Shown here in pieces: positions 33,603 to 46,800 of a stretch of 64,000 nt of DNA (positions within the stretch are counted from its first letter, which is position 1; every line of letters starts with the position of its first letter). The notes beneath the pieces are model-generated. The model made no database searches. It was given only the letters and a program-made list of their open reading frames with translations, and was not told the origin of the DNA. This DNA comes from Archivesica marissinica (lineage: Eukaryota; Mollusca; Bivalvia; Venerida; Vesicomyidae). The stretch is taken from NCBI GenBank assembly GCA_014843695.1, contig CM026401.1, positions 24,361,345 through 24,425,344 on the forward strand. Reading direction: 5' to 3'. The position numbers and the translations under genes were made by a program.

Positions 33603-36600
33603 GTCATATTCCTGCTCACTGTCATATTCCTGCTCACCGTCATATTCCTGCTCACCGTCATATTCCTGCTCACTGTCATATTCCTGCTCACTGTCATATT
33701 CCTGCTCACCGTCATATTCCTGCTCACCGTCATATTCCTGCTCACCGTCATATTCCTGCTCACCGTCATATTCCTGCTCACCGTCATATTCCTGCTCACA
33801 GTCATATTCCTGCTCACCGTCATATTCCTGCTCACCGTCATATTCCTGCTCACTGTCATATTCCTGCTCACTGTCATATTCCTGCACACCGTCATATTCC
33901 TGCTCACTGTCATATTCCTGCTCACTGTCATATTCCTGCTCACTGTCATATTCCTGCTCACCGTCATATTCCTGCTCACTGTCATATTCCTGCTCACTGT
34001 CATATTCCTGCTCACCGTCATATTCCTGCTCACCGTCATATTCCTGCTCACCGTCATATTCCTACTCACTGTCATATTCCTGCTCACCGTCATATTCCTG
34101 CTCACAGTCATATTCCTGCTCACCGACATATTCCTGCTCACAGTCATATTCCTGCTCACAGTCATATTCCTGCTCACCGTCATATTCCTGCTCACCGTCA
34201 TATTCCTGCTCACTGTCATATTCCTGTCATATTCCTGCTCACCGTCATATTCCTGCTCACCGTCATATTCCTGCTCACCGTCATATTCCTGCTCAGTCAT
34301 ATTCCTGTCATATTCCTGCTCACAGTCATATTCCTGCTCACTGTCATATTCCTGCTCACTGTCATATTCCTGCTCACCGTCATATTCCTGCTCACCGTCA
34401 TATTCCTGCTCACCGTCATATTCCTGCTCACAGTCATATTGCTGCTCACCGTCATATTCCTGCTCACAGTCATATTCCTGCTCACTGTCATATTCCTGCT
34501 CACCGTCATATTCCTGCTCAGTCATATTCCTGTCATATTCCTGCTCACAGTCATATTCCTGCTCACAGTCAAATTCCTGCTCACAGTCATATTCCTGCTC
34601 AGTCATATTTCTGCTCACAGTCATATTCCTGCTCACAGTCATATTCCTGCTCACTGTCATATTCCTGTCATATTCCTGCTCACTGTCATAGTCCTGTCAT
34701 ATATCTGCTCACCATCATATTCCTGCTCACTGTCGTATTCCTGCTCACAGTCATATTCCTGCTCACAGTCATATTCCTGCTCACAGTCATATTCCTGCTC
34801 ACAGTCATATTCCTATCATATTCCTGCTCACCATCATATTCCTGTCATATTCCTGCTCACAGTCATATTCCTGCTCAGTCATATTCCTGTCATAATCCTG
34901 CTCACCATCATATTCCTGTCATATTCCTACTCACAGTCATATTCCTGTTCACAGTCATATTCCTGCTCACTGTCATATTCCTGCTCACTGTCATATTCCT
35001 GCTCACCATCATATTCCTGTGATATTCCTGCTCACAGTCATATTCCTGCTCAGTCATATTCCTGTCATATTCCTGCTCACCATCATATTCCTGTCATATT
35101 CCTGCTCACAGTCATATTCCTGTCATATTCCTGCTCACCATCATATTCCTGCTCACAGTCATATTCCTGCTCACAGTCATATTCCTGCTCACCATCATAT
35201 TCCTGCTCACAGTCATATTCCTGCTCACAGTCATATTCCTGCTCACCATCATATTCCTGCTCACAGTCATATTCCTGCTCACAGTCATATTCCTGCTCAC
35301 AGTCATATTCCTGTTCACAGTCATATTCCTGCTCACAGTCATATTCCTGCTCACAGTCATATTCCTGCTCACCGTCATATTCCTGCTCACAGTCAAATTC
35401 CTGCTCACAGTCATATTCCTGCTCATAGTCATATTCCTGCTCACAGTCATATTCCTGCTCACAGTCATATTCCTGCTCACAGTCATATTCCTGCTCACAG
35501 TCATATTCCTGCTCACAGTCATATTCATGTCATATTCCTGCTCACAGTCATATTCCTGCTCACAGTCATATTCCTGTCATATTCCTGCTCACAGTCATAT
35601 TCCTGTCATATTCCTGCTCACAGTCAAATTCCTGTCATATTCCTGCTCACAGTCATATTCCTGTCATATTCATGCTCACAGTCATATTCCTGCTCACCGT
35701 CATATCCTGCTCACAGTCAAATTCCTGTCATATTCCTGCTCACAGTCATATTCCTGTCATATTCCTGCTCACAGTCAAATTCCTGTCGTATTCTTGCTCA
35801 CAGTCATATTCCTGTCATATTCCTGCTCACTGTCATATTCCTGCTCACAGTCATATTCCTGCTCACCATCATATCCTGCTCACTGTCATAGTCCTGTCAT
35901 ATTCCTGCTCACAGTCATATTCCTGTTCACAGTCATATTCCTGCTCACCATCATATCCTGCTCACTGTCATAGTCCTGTCATATTCCTGCTCACAGTCAT
36001 ATTCCTGTCATATTCCTGCTCACCGTCATATCCTGCTCACAGTCAAATTCCTGCTTGCAGTCAAATTCCTGTCATATTCCTGCTCACAGTCATATTCCTG
36101 TCAAATTCCTGCTCACAGTCATATTCCTGTCATATTCCTGCTCAGTCATATTCCTGCTCAGTCATATTCCTGCTCACAGTCAAATTCCTGTCATATTCCT
36201 GCTCACAGTCATATTCCTGTCATATTCCTGCTCACTGTTATATTCCTGCTCACTGTTATATTCCTGTCATATTCCTGCTCACAGTCATATTCCTGTTCAC
36301 AGTCATATTCCTGCTCACTTTCATATTCCTGTCATATTCCTGCTCACAGTCATATTCCTGTTCACAGTCATATTCCTGCTCACAGTCATATTCCTGCTCA
36401 CAGTCATATTCCTGCTCACAGTCATATTCCTGCTCACAGTCATATTCCTGTTCACAGTCATATTCCTGCTCACTGTCATATTCCTGCTCACCATCATATT
36501 CCTGCTCACAGTCATATTCCTGCTCACCGTCATATTCCTGCTCACAGTCATATTCCTGTCATATTCCTGCTCACAGTCATATTCCTGTTCACAGTCATAT

Positions 36601-39221
36601 TCCTGCTCACTGTCATATTCCTGTCATATTCCTGCTCACTGTCATATTCCTGCTCACAGTCATATTCCTGCTCACCGTCATATTCCTGCTCACTGTCATA
36701 TTCCTGTCATATTCCTGCTCACAGTCATATTCCTGCTCACAGTCATATTCCTGCTCACAGTCAAATTCCTGCTCACAGTCATATTCCTGCTCAGTCATAT
36801 TCCTGCTCACCATCATATTCCTGCTCACAGTCATATTCCTGTTCACAGTCATATTCCTGCTCACCATCATATCCTGCTCACTGTCATAGTCCTGTCATAT
36901 TCCTGCTCACAGTCATAGTCCTGTCATATTCCTGCTCACAGTCATATTCCTGCTCACCGTCATATTCCTGCTCACAGTCATATTCCTGTCATATTCCTGC
37001 TCACAGTCATATTCCTGCTCACAGTCATATTCCTGCTCACAGTCATATTCCTGCTCACTGTTATATTCCTGCTCACCATCATATTCATGCTCACCATCAT
37101 ATTCCTGCTCACAGTCATATTCCTGCTCACAGTCATATTCCTGCTCACCATCATATCCTGCTCACTGTCATAGTCCTGTCATATTCCTGCTCACAGTCAT
37201 ATTCCTGTTCACAGTCATATTCCTGCTCACTGTCATATTCCTGTCATATTCCTGCTCGCTGTCATATTCCTGCTCACAGTCATATTCCTGCTCACCGTCA
37301 TATTCCTGCTCACTGTCATATTCCTGTCATATTCCTGCTCACAGTCATATTCCTGCTCACAGTCATATTCCTGCTCACAGTCATATTCCTGCTCACTGTC
37401 ATATTCCTGTCATATTCCTGCTCACTGTCATATTCCTGCTCACAGTCATATTCCTGCTCACAGTCATATTCCTGTTCACAGTCATATTCCTGCTCACTGT
37501 CATATTCCTGTCATATTCCTGCTCACTGTCATATTCCTGCTCACAGTCATATTCCTGCTCACAGTCATATTCCTGCTCACAGTCAAATTCCTGCTCACAG
37601 TCATATTCCTGCTCAGTCATATTCCTGCTCACCATCATATTCCTGCTCACAGTCATATTCCTGCTCACAGTCATATTCCTGTTCACAGTCATATTCCTGC
37701 TCACTGTCATATTCCTGCTCACAGTCATATTCCTGCTCACAGTCATATTCCTGCTCACAGTCAAATTCCTGCTCACAGTCATATTCCTGCTCAGTCATAT
37801 TCCTGCTCACCATCATATTCCTGCTCACAGTCATATTCCTGTTCACAGTCATATTCCTGCTCAACATCATATCCTGCTCACTGTCATAGTCCTGTCATAT
37901 TCCTGCTCACAGTCATAGTCCTGTCATATTCCTGCTCACAGTCATATTCCTGCTCACCGTCATATTCCTGCTCACAGTCATATTCCTGTCATATTCCTGC
38001 TCACAGTCATATTCCTGCTCACAGTCATATTCCTGCTCACAGTCATATTCCTGCTCACTGTTATATTCCTGCTCACCATCATATTCATGCTCACCATCAT
38101 ATTCCTGCTCACAGTCATATTCCTGCTCACAGTCATATTCCTGCTCACCATCATATCCTGCTCACTGTCATAGTCCTGTCATATTCCTGCTCACAGTCAT
38201 ATTCCTGTTCACAGTCATATTCCTGCTCACCATCATATCCTGCTCACTGTCATAGTCCTGTCATATTCCTGCTCACAGTCATATTCCTGTTATATTCCTG
38301 CTCACAGTCATATTCCTGCTCACCGTCATATCCTGCTCACAGTCAAATTCCTGCTTGCAGTCAAATTCCTGTCATATTCCTGCTCACAGTCATATTCCTG
38401 TCATATTCCTGCTCACAGTCATATTCCTGTCATATTCCTGCTCAGTCATATTCCTGCTCAGTCATATTCCTGCTCACAGTCAAATTCCTGTCATATTCCT
38501 GCTCACAGTCATATTCCTGTCATATTCCTGCTCACTGTTATATTCCTGCTCGCAGTCATATTCCCTATCACAGTCATATTCCTGCTCACAGTCATATTCC
38601 TGTCATAGTCCTTCTCACAGTCATATTCCTGCTCACAGTCATATTCCTGCTAACAGTCATATTCCTGTCATATTCCTGCTCACAGTCATATTCCTGCTCA
38701 GTCATATTCCTGCTCACATTAATATTCCTGTCATATTCCTGCTCACAGTCATATTCCTGTCATATTCCTGCTCAGTCATATTCCTGCTCAGTCATATTCC
38801 TGCTCACATTAATATTCCTGTCATATTCCTGCTCACATTAATATTCCTGTCATATTCCTGCTCACAGTCATATTCCTGTCATATTCCTGCTCAGTCATAT
38901 TCCTGCTCAGTCATATTCCTGCTCACATTAATATTCCTGTCATATTCCTGCTCACATTAATATTCCTGTCATATTCCTGCTCACAGTCATATTCCTGTCA
39001 TATTCCTGCTCAGTCATATTCCTGCTCAGTCATATTCCTGCTCACATTAATATTCCTGTCATATTCCTGCTCACATTAATATTCCTGTCATATTCCTGCT
39101 CACAGTCATATTCCTGTCATATTCCTGCTCAGTCATATTCCTGCTCAGTCATATTCCTGCTCACATTAATATTCCTGTCATATTCCTGCTCACATTAATA
39201 TTCCTGTCATATTCCTGCTCA
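33603..39221. repeat. 18-bp tandem array, about 300 copies, with shortened variants
   Basis: TCATATTCCTGCTCACAG is the 18-bp unit, with CACTG, CACCG and CACCA variants and truncated units (TCATATTCCTG, GCTCAG). The 18-bp period keeps all three + frames and two - frames open for long stretches: HIPAHS, YSCSQS and VIFLLT on +, NMTVSR and EYDCEQ on -. Segment duplications occur at offsets of 1000 bp (36711-37230 with 37711-38230) and 2300 bp (around 36051 with 38351). The last 500 bp has a 119-bp higher-order unit. Confidence 0.97.
38700..39200. repeat. Higher-order repeat of about 119 bp
   Basis: CACAGTCATATTCCTGTCAT with its flanking GCTCAG pair and CACATTAATATTCC pair recurs at about 38743, 38863, 38982 and 39101. 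Confidence 0.9.
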
Positions 39222-39344
39222 CTGTTTCTAAAAAGATTATTCTTATCATGCAATTGTATTTCTTACACAATCAGAATTACTCAAATATTCAGCTGTTAAC
39301 AATTTTATGTAAATACAAAATCTCATTTTGACTAGGATCAAGAA

Positions 39345-40491
39345 TTTGGCACTCTTCACAGCTCAGTCCAGTTTGACACTCTTTACAGCTCTGTTTGCAT
39401 TGGCACTCTTCATAGTTTCGTTTGGCACTCTTCATAGTTTCGTTTGGCACTCTTCACAGCTTCATTTGGCAATCTTCATAGCTTCGTTTGGCACTCTTCA
39501 TAGCTTCGTTTGGCACTCTTCATTGCTCCGTTTGGCACTCTTCATAGTTTCGTTTGGCACTCTTCACAGCTTCATTTGGCAATCTTCATAGCTTCGTTTG
39601 GCACTCTTCATAGCTTCATTTGGCACTCTTCATAGCTTCGTTTGGCACTCATCATTGCTCCGCTCCATTTGGCACTCTTCATTGCTCCGTTTGGCACTCT
39701 TCATAGCTTCGTTTAGCACTCTTCATAGCTTCGTTTGGCACTCTTCATAGCTTCGTTTGGCACTCTTCATAGCTTCGTTTGGCACTCTTCATAGCTGTGT
39801 TTGGCACACTTCATAGCTCCGTTTGGCACTCTTCATTGCTCCGTTTGGCACTCTTCATTGCTCCGTTTGGCACTCTTCATAGCTTCGTTTGGCACTCTTC
39901 ATAGCTTCGTTTGGCACTCTTCATAGCTCCGTTTGGCACTCTTCATAGCTTCGTTTGGCACTCCTCATAGCTTCATTTGGCACTTTTCATAGTTTCGTTT
40001 GGCACTTTTCATAGCTTCGTTTGGCACTCTTCATAGCTTCGTTTGGCACTCTTCATAGCTTCATTTGGCACTCTTCATTGCTCCGTTTGGCACTCTTCAT
40101 AGCTTCGTTTGGCACTCTTCATAGCTCCGTTTGGCACTCTTCATAGCTTCGTTTGGCACTCTTCATAGCTGTGTTTGGCACACTTCATAGCTCCGTTTGG
40201 CACACTTCATAGCTGTGTTTGGCACACTTCATAGCTCCGTTTGGCACTCTTCATAGTTTCGTTTGGCACTCTTCATAGCTTCGTTTGGCACTCTTCATAG
40301 CTGTGTTTGGCACACTTCATAGCTCCGTTTGGCACTCTTCATTGCTCCGTTTGGCACTCTTCATAGCTTCGTTTGGCACTCTTCATAGCTCCGTTTGGCA
40401 CTCTTCATAGCTTCGTTTGGCACTCTTCATTGCTCCATTTGGCACTCTTCATAGCTTCGTTTGGCACTCTTCATAGCTTCGTTTGGCACTA
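39345..40491. repeat. 22-bp tandem array, about 52 copies
   Basis: TTTGGCACTCTTCATAGCTT plus CG repeats every 22 bp, with TTGCTCCG, AGCTGTG and AGTTTCG variants. It is unrelated in sequence to the 22-bp array at 23826-30979. A 123-bp unique spacer separates it from the 18-bp array. Confidence 0.97.
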
Positions 40492-40834
40492 GCGTAAATG
40501 ACTTTTAGCATGTTTTATTTATTATGTTGCATGCCGCACAGTGTGAACAGGAATATTACTTTAATCGGGTCACATGTTATGCTTTTCTCGGTGCAAATGT
40601 CAAAGGTGCCACGGTCAAAGACATTTAGAAATTAAAGGTCAAAATGTGTAAAATATCTTGTTTCCAGTCCTCCATGTTGTCATGGGCATCTTATATTGTC
40701 TGTTGTTGGTTCTATCTATATTCATGATCTGTATGAAGTGATATTAAAATAGTTTATACATTTTCTCTCCAATCTCAAGTGTAAATCTTAAAATCACACT
40801 ATCAAATCACTTGAGCTTGAGTTTGAGATTTTAT
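40492..40834. other. Spacer with a diffuse bivalve interspersed repeat
   Basis: CATTTAGAAATTAAAGGTCA and CTTGTTTCCAGTCCTCCATG resemble the relics at 13370 and 31050. No exon recognised. Confidence 0.5.
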
Positions 40835-43800
40835 AAATGTTTTACAATGTCCAGGATTAAACGTGCATGTGAAATGTTTTATAACGTCCAGAATTAAAAG
40901 TACATGTGAAATGTTTTATAACGTCCAGGATTAAAAGTACATATGAAATGTTTTATAACGTCCAGGATTAAACGTACATGTGAAATGTTTTATAACGTCT
41001 AGGATTAAACGTACATGGTTTTATAACGTCCAGGATTAAACGTACATATGAAATGTTTTATAACGTCCAGGATTAAACATACATTATGAAATGTTTTATG
41101 ACATCCAGGATGTAATGTGAAATGTTTTATGACGTCCAGGATTAAACGTACATGTGAAATGTTTTATAACGTCCAGGATCTACATGTGAAATGTTTTATA
41201 ACGTCCAGGATTAAAAGTACATATGAAATGTTTTATAACGTCCAGGATTAAACGTACATGGTTTTATAACGTCCAGGATTAAACGTACATATGAAATGTT
41301 TTATAACGTCCAGGATCTACATGTGAAATGTTTTATAACGTCCAGGATTAAAAGTACATATGAAATGTTTTATAACGTCCAGGATTAAACGTACATGGTT
41401 TTATAACGTCCAGGATTAAACGTACATATGAAATGTTTTATAACGTCCAGGATTAAACGTACATGTGAAATGTTTTATAACGTCCAGGATTAAACGTACA
41501 TGGTTTTATAACGTCCAGGATTAAACGTACATATGAAATGTTTTATAACGTCCAGGATTAAACATACATTATGAAATGTTTTATGACGTCCAGGATTAAA
41601 CGTACATGTGAAATGTTTTATAACGTCCAGGATGTACATGTGAAATGTTTTATAACGTCCAGGATTAAACGTACACGTGAAATGTTTTATAACGTCCAGG
41701 ATTAAACGTACATGTGAAATGTTTTATAACGTCCAGGATTAAACGTACATATGAAATGTTTTATAACGTCCAGGATTAAACGTACATGTGAAATGTTTTA
41801 TAACGTCCAGGATGTACATATGAAATGTTTTATAATGTCCAGGATTAAACGTGCATGTGAAATGTTTTATAACGTCCAGGATTAAACGTACATGTGAAAT
41901 GTTTTATAACGTCCAGGATTAAACGTACATGTGAAATGTTTTATAACGTCCAGGATTAAACGTACATGTGAAATGTTTTATAACGTCCAGTATGTACATG
42001 TGAAATGTTTTATAATGTGCAGGATTAAACGTACATATGAAATGTTTTATAACATCCAGGATTAAACGTACATGTGAAATGTTTTATAACGTCCAGGATT
42101 AAACGTACATGGTTTTATAACGTCCAGGATTAAACGTACATATGAAATGTTTTATAACGTCCAGGATTAAACATACATTATGAAATGTTTTATGACATCC
42201 AAGATGTAATGTGAAATGTTTTATGACGTCCAGGATTAAACGTACATGTGAAATGTTTTATAACGTCCAGGATTAAACGTACATATGAAATGTTTTATAA
42301 CGTCCAGGATTAAACGTACATGTGAAATGTTTTATAACGTCCAGGATTAAACGTACATGTGAAATGTTTTATAACGTCCAGGATGTACATGTGAAATGTT
42401 TTATAACGTCCAGGATTAAACGTACACGTGAAATGTTTTATAATGTCCAGGTTTAAACGTACATGTGAAATGTTTTATAACGTCCATGATTAAACGTACA
42501 TGTGAAATGTTTTATAACGTCCAGGATTAAACGTTCATGTGAAATGTTTTATAACGTCCAGGATTAAACGTACATGTGAAATGTTTTATAACGTCCAGGA
42601 TGTACATGTGAAATGTTTTATAACGTCCAGGATTAAACGTTCATGTGAAATGTTTTATAACGTCCAGGATTAAACGTACATGTGAAATGTTTTATAACGT
42701 CCAGGATTAAACGTACATGTGAAATGTTTTATAACGTCCAGGATTAAACGTAGATGTGAAATGTTTTATAACGTCCAGGATTAAACGTTCATGTGAAATG
42801 TTTTATAACGTCCAGGATTAAACGTACATGTGAAATGTTTTATAACGTCCAGGACTAAAAGTACATGTGAAATGTTTTATAACGTCCAGGATTAAACGTA
42901 CATGTGAAATGTTTTATAACGTCCAGGATTAAACGTAGATGTGAAATGTTTTATAACGTCCAGGATTAAACGTACATGTGAAATGTTTTATAACGTCCAG
43001 GATGTACATGTGAAATGTTTTATAACGTCCAGGATGTACATATGAAATGTTTTATAACGTCCAGGATGTACATATGAAATGTTTTATAACGTCCAGGATG
43101 TACATATGAAATGTTTTATAACGTCCAGGATTAAACATAGATGTGAAATGTTTTATAACGTCCAGGATTAAACGTACATGTGAAATGTTTTATGACGTCC
43201 AGGATGTACATGTGAAATGTTTTATAACGTCCAGGATGTACATATGAAATGTTTTATAACGTCCAGGATGTACATATGAAATGTTTTATAACGTCCAGGA
43301 TTAAACGTACATATGAAATGTTTTATAACGTCCAGGATTAAACGTACATGTGAAATGTTTTATAACGTCCAGGATTAAACGTACATGTGAAATGTTTTAT
43401 AACGTCCAGGATGTACATGTGAAATGTTTTATAACGTCCAGGATTAAACGTACATGGTTTTATAACGTCCAGGATTAAACGTACATGTGAAATGTTTTAT
43501 AACGTCCAGGATTAAACGTACATATGAAATGTTTTATAACGTCCAGGATTAAACGTACATGTGAAATGTTTTATAACGTCCAGGATTAAACGTACATGTG
43601 AAATGTTTTATAACGTCCAGGATGTACATGTGAAATGTTTTATAACGTCCAGGATTAAACGTACATGGTTTTATAACGTCCAGGATTAAACGTACATGTG
43701 AAATGTTTTATAACGTCCAGGATTAAACGTACATATGAAATGTTTTATAACGTCCAGGATTAAACGTACATGTGAAATGTTTTATAACGTCCAGGATGTA

Positions 43801-46800
43801 CATGTGAAATGTTTTATAACGTCCAGGATTAAACGGTCATGTGAAATGTTTTATAAAGTCCAGGATTAAACGTGCATGTGAAATGTTTTATTACGTCCAG
43901 GATTAAACGTACATGTGAAATGTTTTAGAATGTCCAGGATGTACATGTGAAATGTTTTATAACGTCCAGGATTAAACGGTCATGTGAAATGTTTTATAAC
44001 GTCCAGGATGTACATGTGAAATGTTTTATAACGTCCATGATTAAAAGTACATATGAAATGTTTTATAACGTCCATGATTAAAAGTACATATGAAATGTTT
44101 TATAACGTCCAGGATTAAACGTACATATGAAATGTTTTATAACGTCCAGGATGTACCTGTGAAATGTTTTATAATGTCCAGGATTAAACGTACCTGTGAA
44201 ATGTTTTATAACGTCCAGGATTAAACGTACACGTGAAATGTTTTATAACGTCCAGGATTAAACGTGCATGTGAAATGTTTTATTACGTCCAGGATTAAAC
44301 GGTCATGTGAAATGTTTTATTACGTCCAGGATTAAACGTACATGTGAAATGTTTTATAACGTCCAGGATTAAACGGTCATGTGAAATGTTTTATTACGTC
44401 CAGGATTAAACGTACATGTGAAATGTTTTATAACGTCCAGGATGTACATGTGAAATGTTTTATAACGTCCAGGATGTACATATGAAATGTTTTATAACGT
44501 CCATGATTAAACGTACATGTGAAATGTTTTATAACGTCCAGGATTAAACGTACACGTGAAATGTTTTATAACGTCCAGGATTAAACGTGCATGTGAAATG
44601 TTTTATAACGTCCATGATTAAACGTACATGTGAAATGGTTTATAACGTCCAGGATTAAACGTACATGTGAAATGTTTTATAACGTCCAGGATGTACATGT
44701 GAAATGTTTTATAATGTCCATGATTAAACGGTCATGTGAAATGTTTTATTACGTCCAGGATTAAACGTACATGTGAAATGTTTTATGACGTCCATGATTA
44801 AACGTACATGTGAAATGTTTTATAATGTCCATGATTAAACGGTCATGTGAAATGTTTTATTACGTCCAGGATTAAACGTACATGTGAAATGTTTTATAAC
44901 GTCCATGATTAAACGTGCATGTGAAATGTTTTATTATGTCCAGGATTAAACGTACATGTGAAATGTTTTATAACGTCCAGGATTAAACGTGCATATGAAA
45001 TGTTTTATAACGTCCAGGATTAAAAGTACATGTGAAATGTTTTATAACGTCCAGGATGTACATGTGAAATGTTTTATAATGTCCAGGATTAAACGTACAT
45101 GTGAAATGTTTTATAACGTCCAGGATTAAAAGTACATGTGAAATGTTTTATAACGTCCAGGATGTACATGTGAAATGTTTTATAATGTCCAGGATTAAAC
45201 GTACATGTGAAATGTTTTATAACGTCCAGGATGTACATGTGAAATGTTTTATAACGTCCAGGATTAAAAGTACATGTGAAATGTTTTATAACGTCCAGGA
45301 TGTACATGTGAAATGTTTTATAACGTCCAGGATTAAAAGTACATGTGAAATGTTTTATAACGTCCAGGATGTACATGTGAAATGTTTTATAATGTCCAGG
45401 ATTAAACGTACATGTGAAATGTTTTATAACGTCCAGGATGTACATGTGAAATGTTTTATAACGTCCAGGATTAAAAGTACATGTGAAATGTTTTATAACG
45501 TCCAGGATGTACATGTGAAATGTTTTATAACGTCCAGGATTAAACGTACATGTGAAATGTTTTATAACGTCCAGGATTAAACGTACATGTGAAATGTTTT
45601 ATAACGTCCATGATTAAACGTACATGTGAAATGGTTTATAACGTCCAGGATTAAACGTACATGTGAAATGTTTTATAACGTCCATGATTAAACGTACATG
45701 TGAAATGTTTTATAATGTCCAGGATTAAACGTGCATGTGAAATGTTTTATAACGTCCAGGATGTACATGTGAAATGTTTTATAATGTCCAGGATTAAACG
45801 TACATGTGAAATGTTTTATAACGTCCAGGATGTACATGTGAAATGTTTTATAACGTCCAGGATTAAACGTACATATGAAATGTTTTATAACGTCCAGGAT
45901 GTACATGTGAAATGTTTTATAACGTCCAGGATTAAACGTACATGTGAAATGTTTTATAACGTCCAGGATGTACATGTGAAATGTTTTATAACGTCCAGGA
46001 TGTACATGTGAAATGTTTTATAACGTCCAGGATTAAACGTACATGTGAAATGTTTTATATCGTCCAGGATGTACATGTGAAATGTTTTATAACGTCCAGG
46101 ATGTACATGTGAAATGTTTTATAACGTCCAGGATGTACATGTGAAATGTTTTATAACGTCCAGGATGTACATATGAAATGTTTTATAGCGTCCAGGATGT
46201 ACATGTGAAATGTTTTATAACGTCCAGGATTAAACGTACATATGAAATGTTTTATAACGTCCATGATTAAACGTACATGTGAAATGTTTTATAACGTCCA
46301 GGATTAAACGTACATGTGAAATGTTTTATAACGTCCAGGATTAAACGTACATATGAAATGTTTTATAACGTCCATGATTAAACGTACATGTGAAATGTTT
46401 TATAACGTCCAGGATTAAACGTACATGTGAAATGTTTTATAACGTCCAGGATTAAACGTACATGTGAAATGTTTTATAACGTCCAGGATTAAACGTACAT
46501 GTGAAATGTTTTATAACGTCCAGGATTAAACGTACATGTATAATGTTTTATAACGTCCAGGATTAAACGTACATATGAAATGTTTTATGACATCCAGGAT
46601 TAAACGTACATGTGAAATGTTTTATAACGTCCAGGATGTACATGTGAAATGTTTTATAACGTCCAGGATTAAACGTACACGTGAAATGTTTTATAACGTC
46701 CAGGATTAAACGTACATGTATAATGTTTTATAACGTCCAGGATTAAACGTACATGTGAAATGTTTTATAACGTCCAGGATTAAACGTACATGTATAATGT

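Noticed and set aside
33572..38960. Long repetitive frames up to 618 codons, on both strands
   Set aside because: The 18-bp period keeps several frames open at once. No unique terminal domain, signal peptide or consistent strand.
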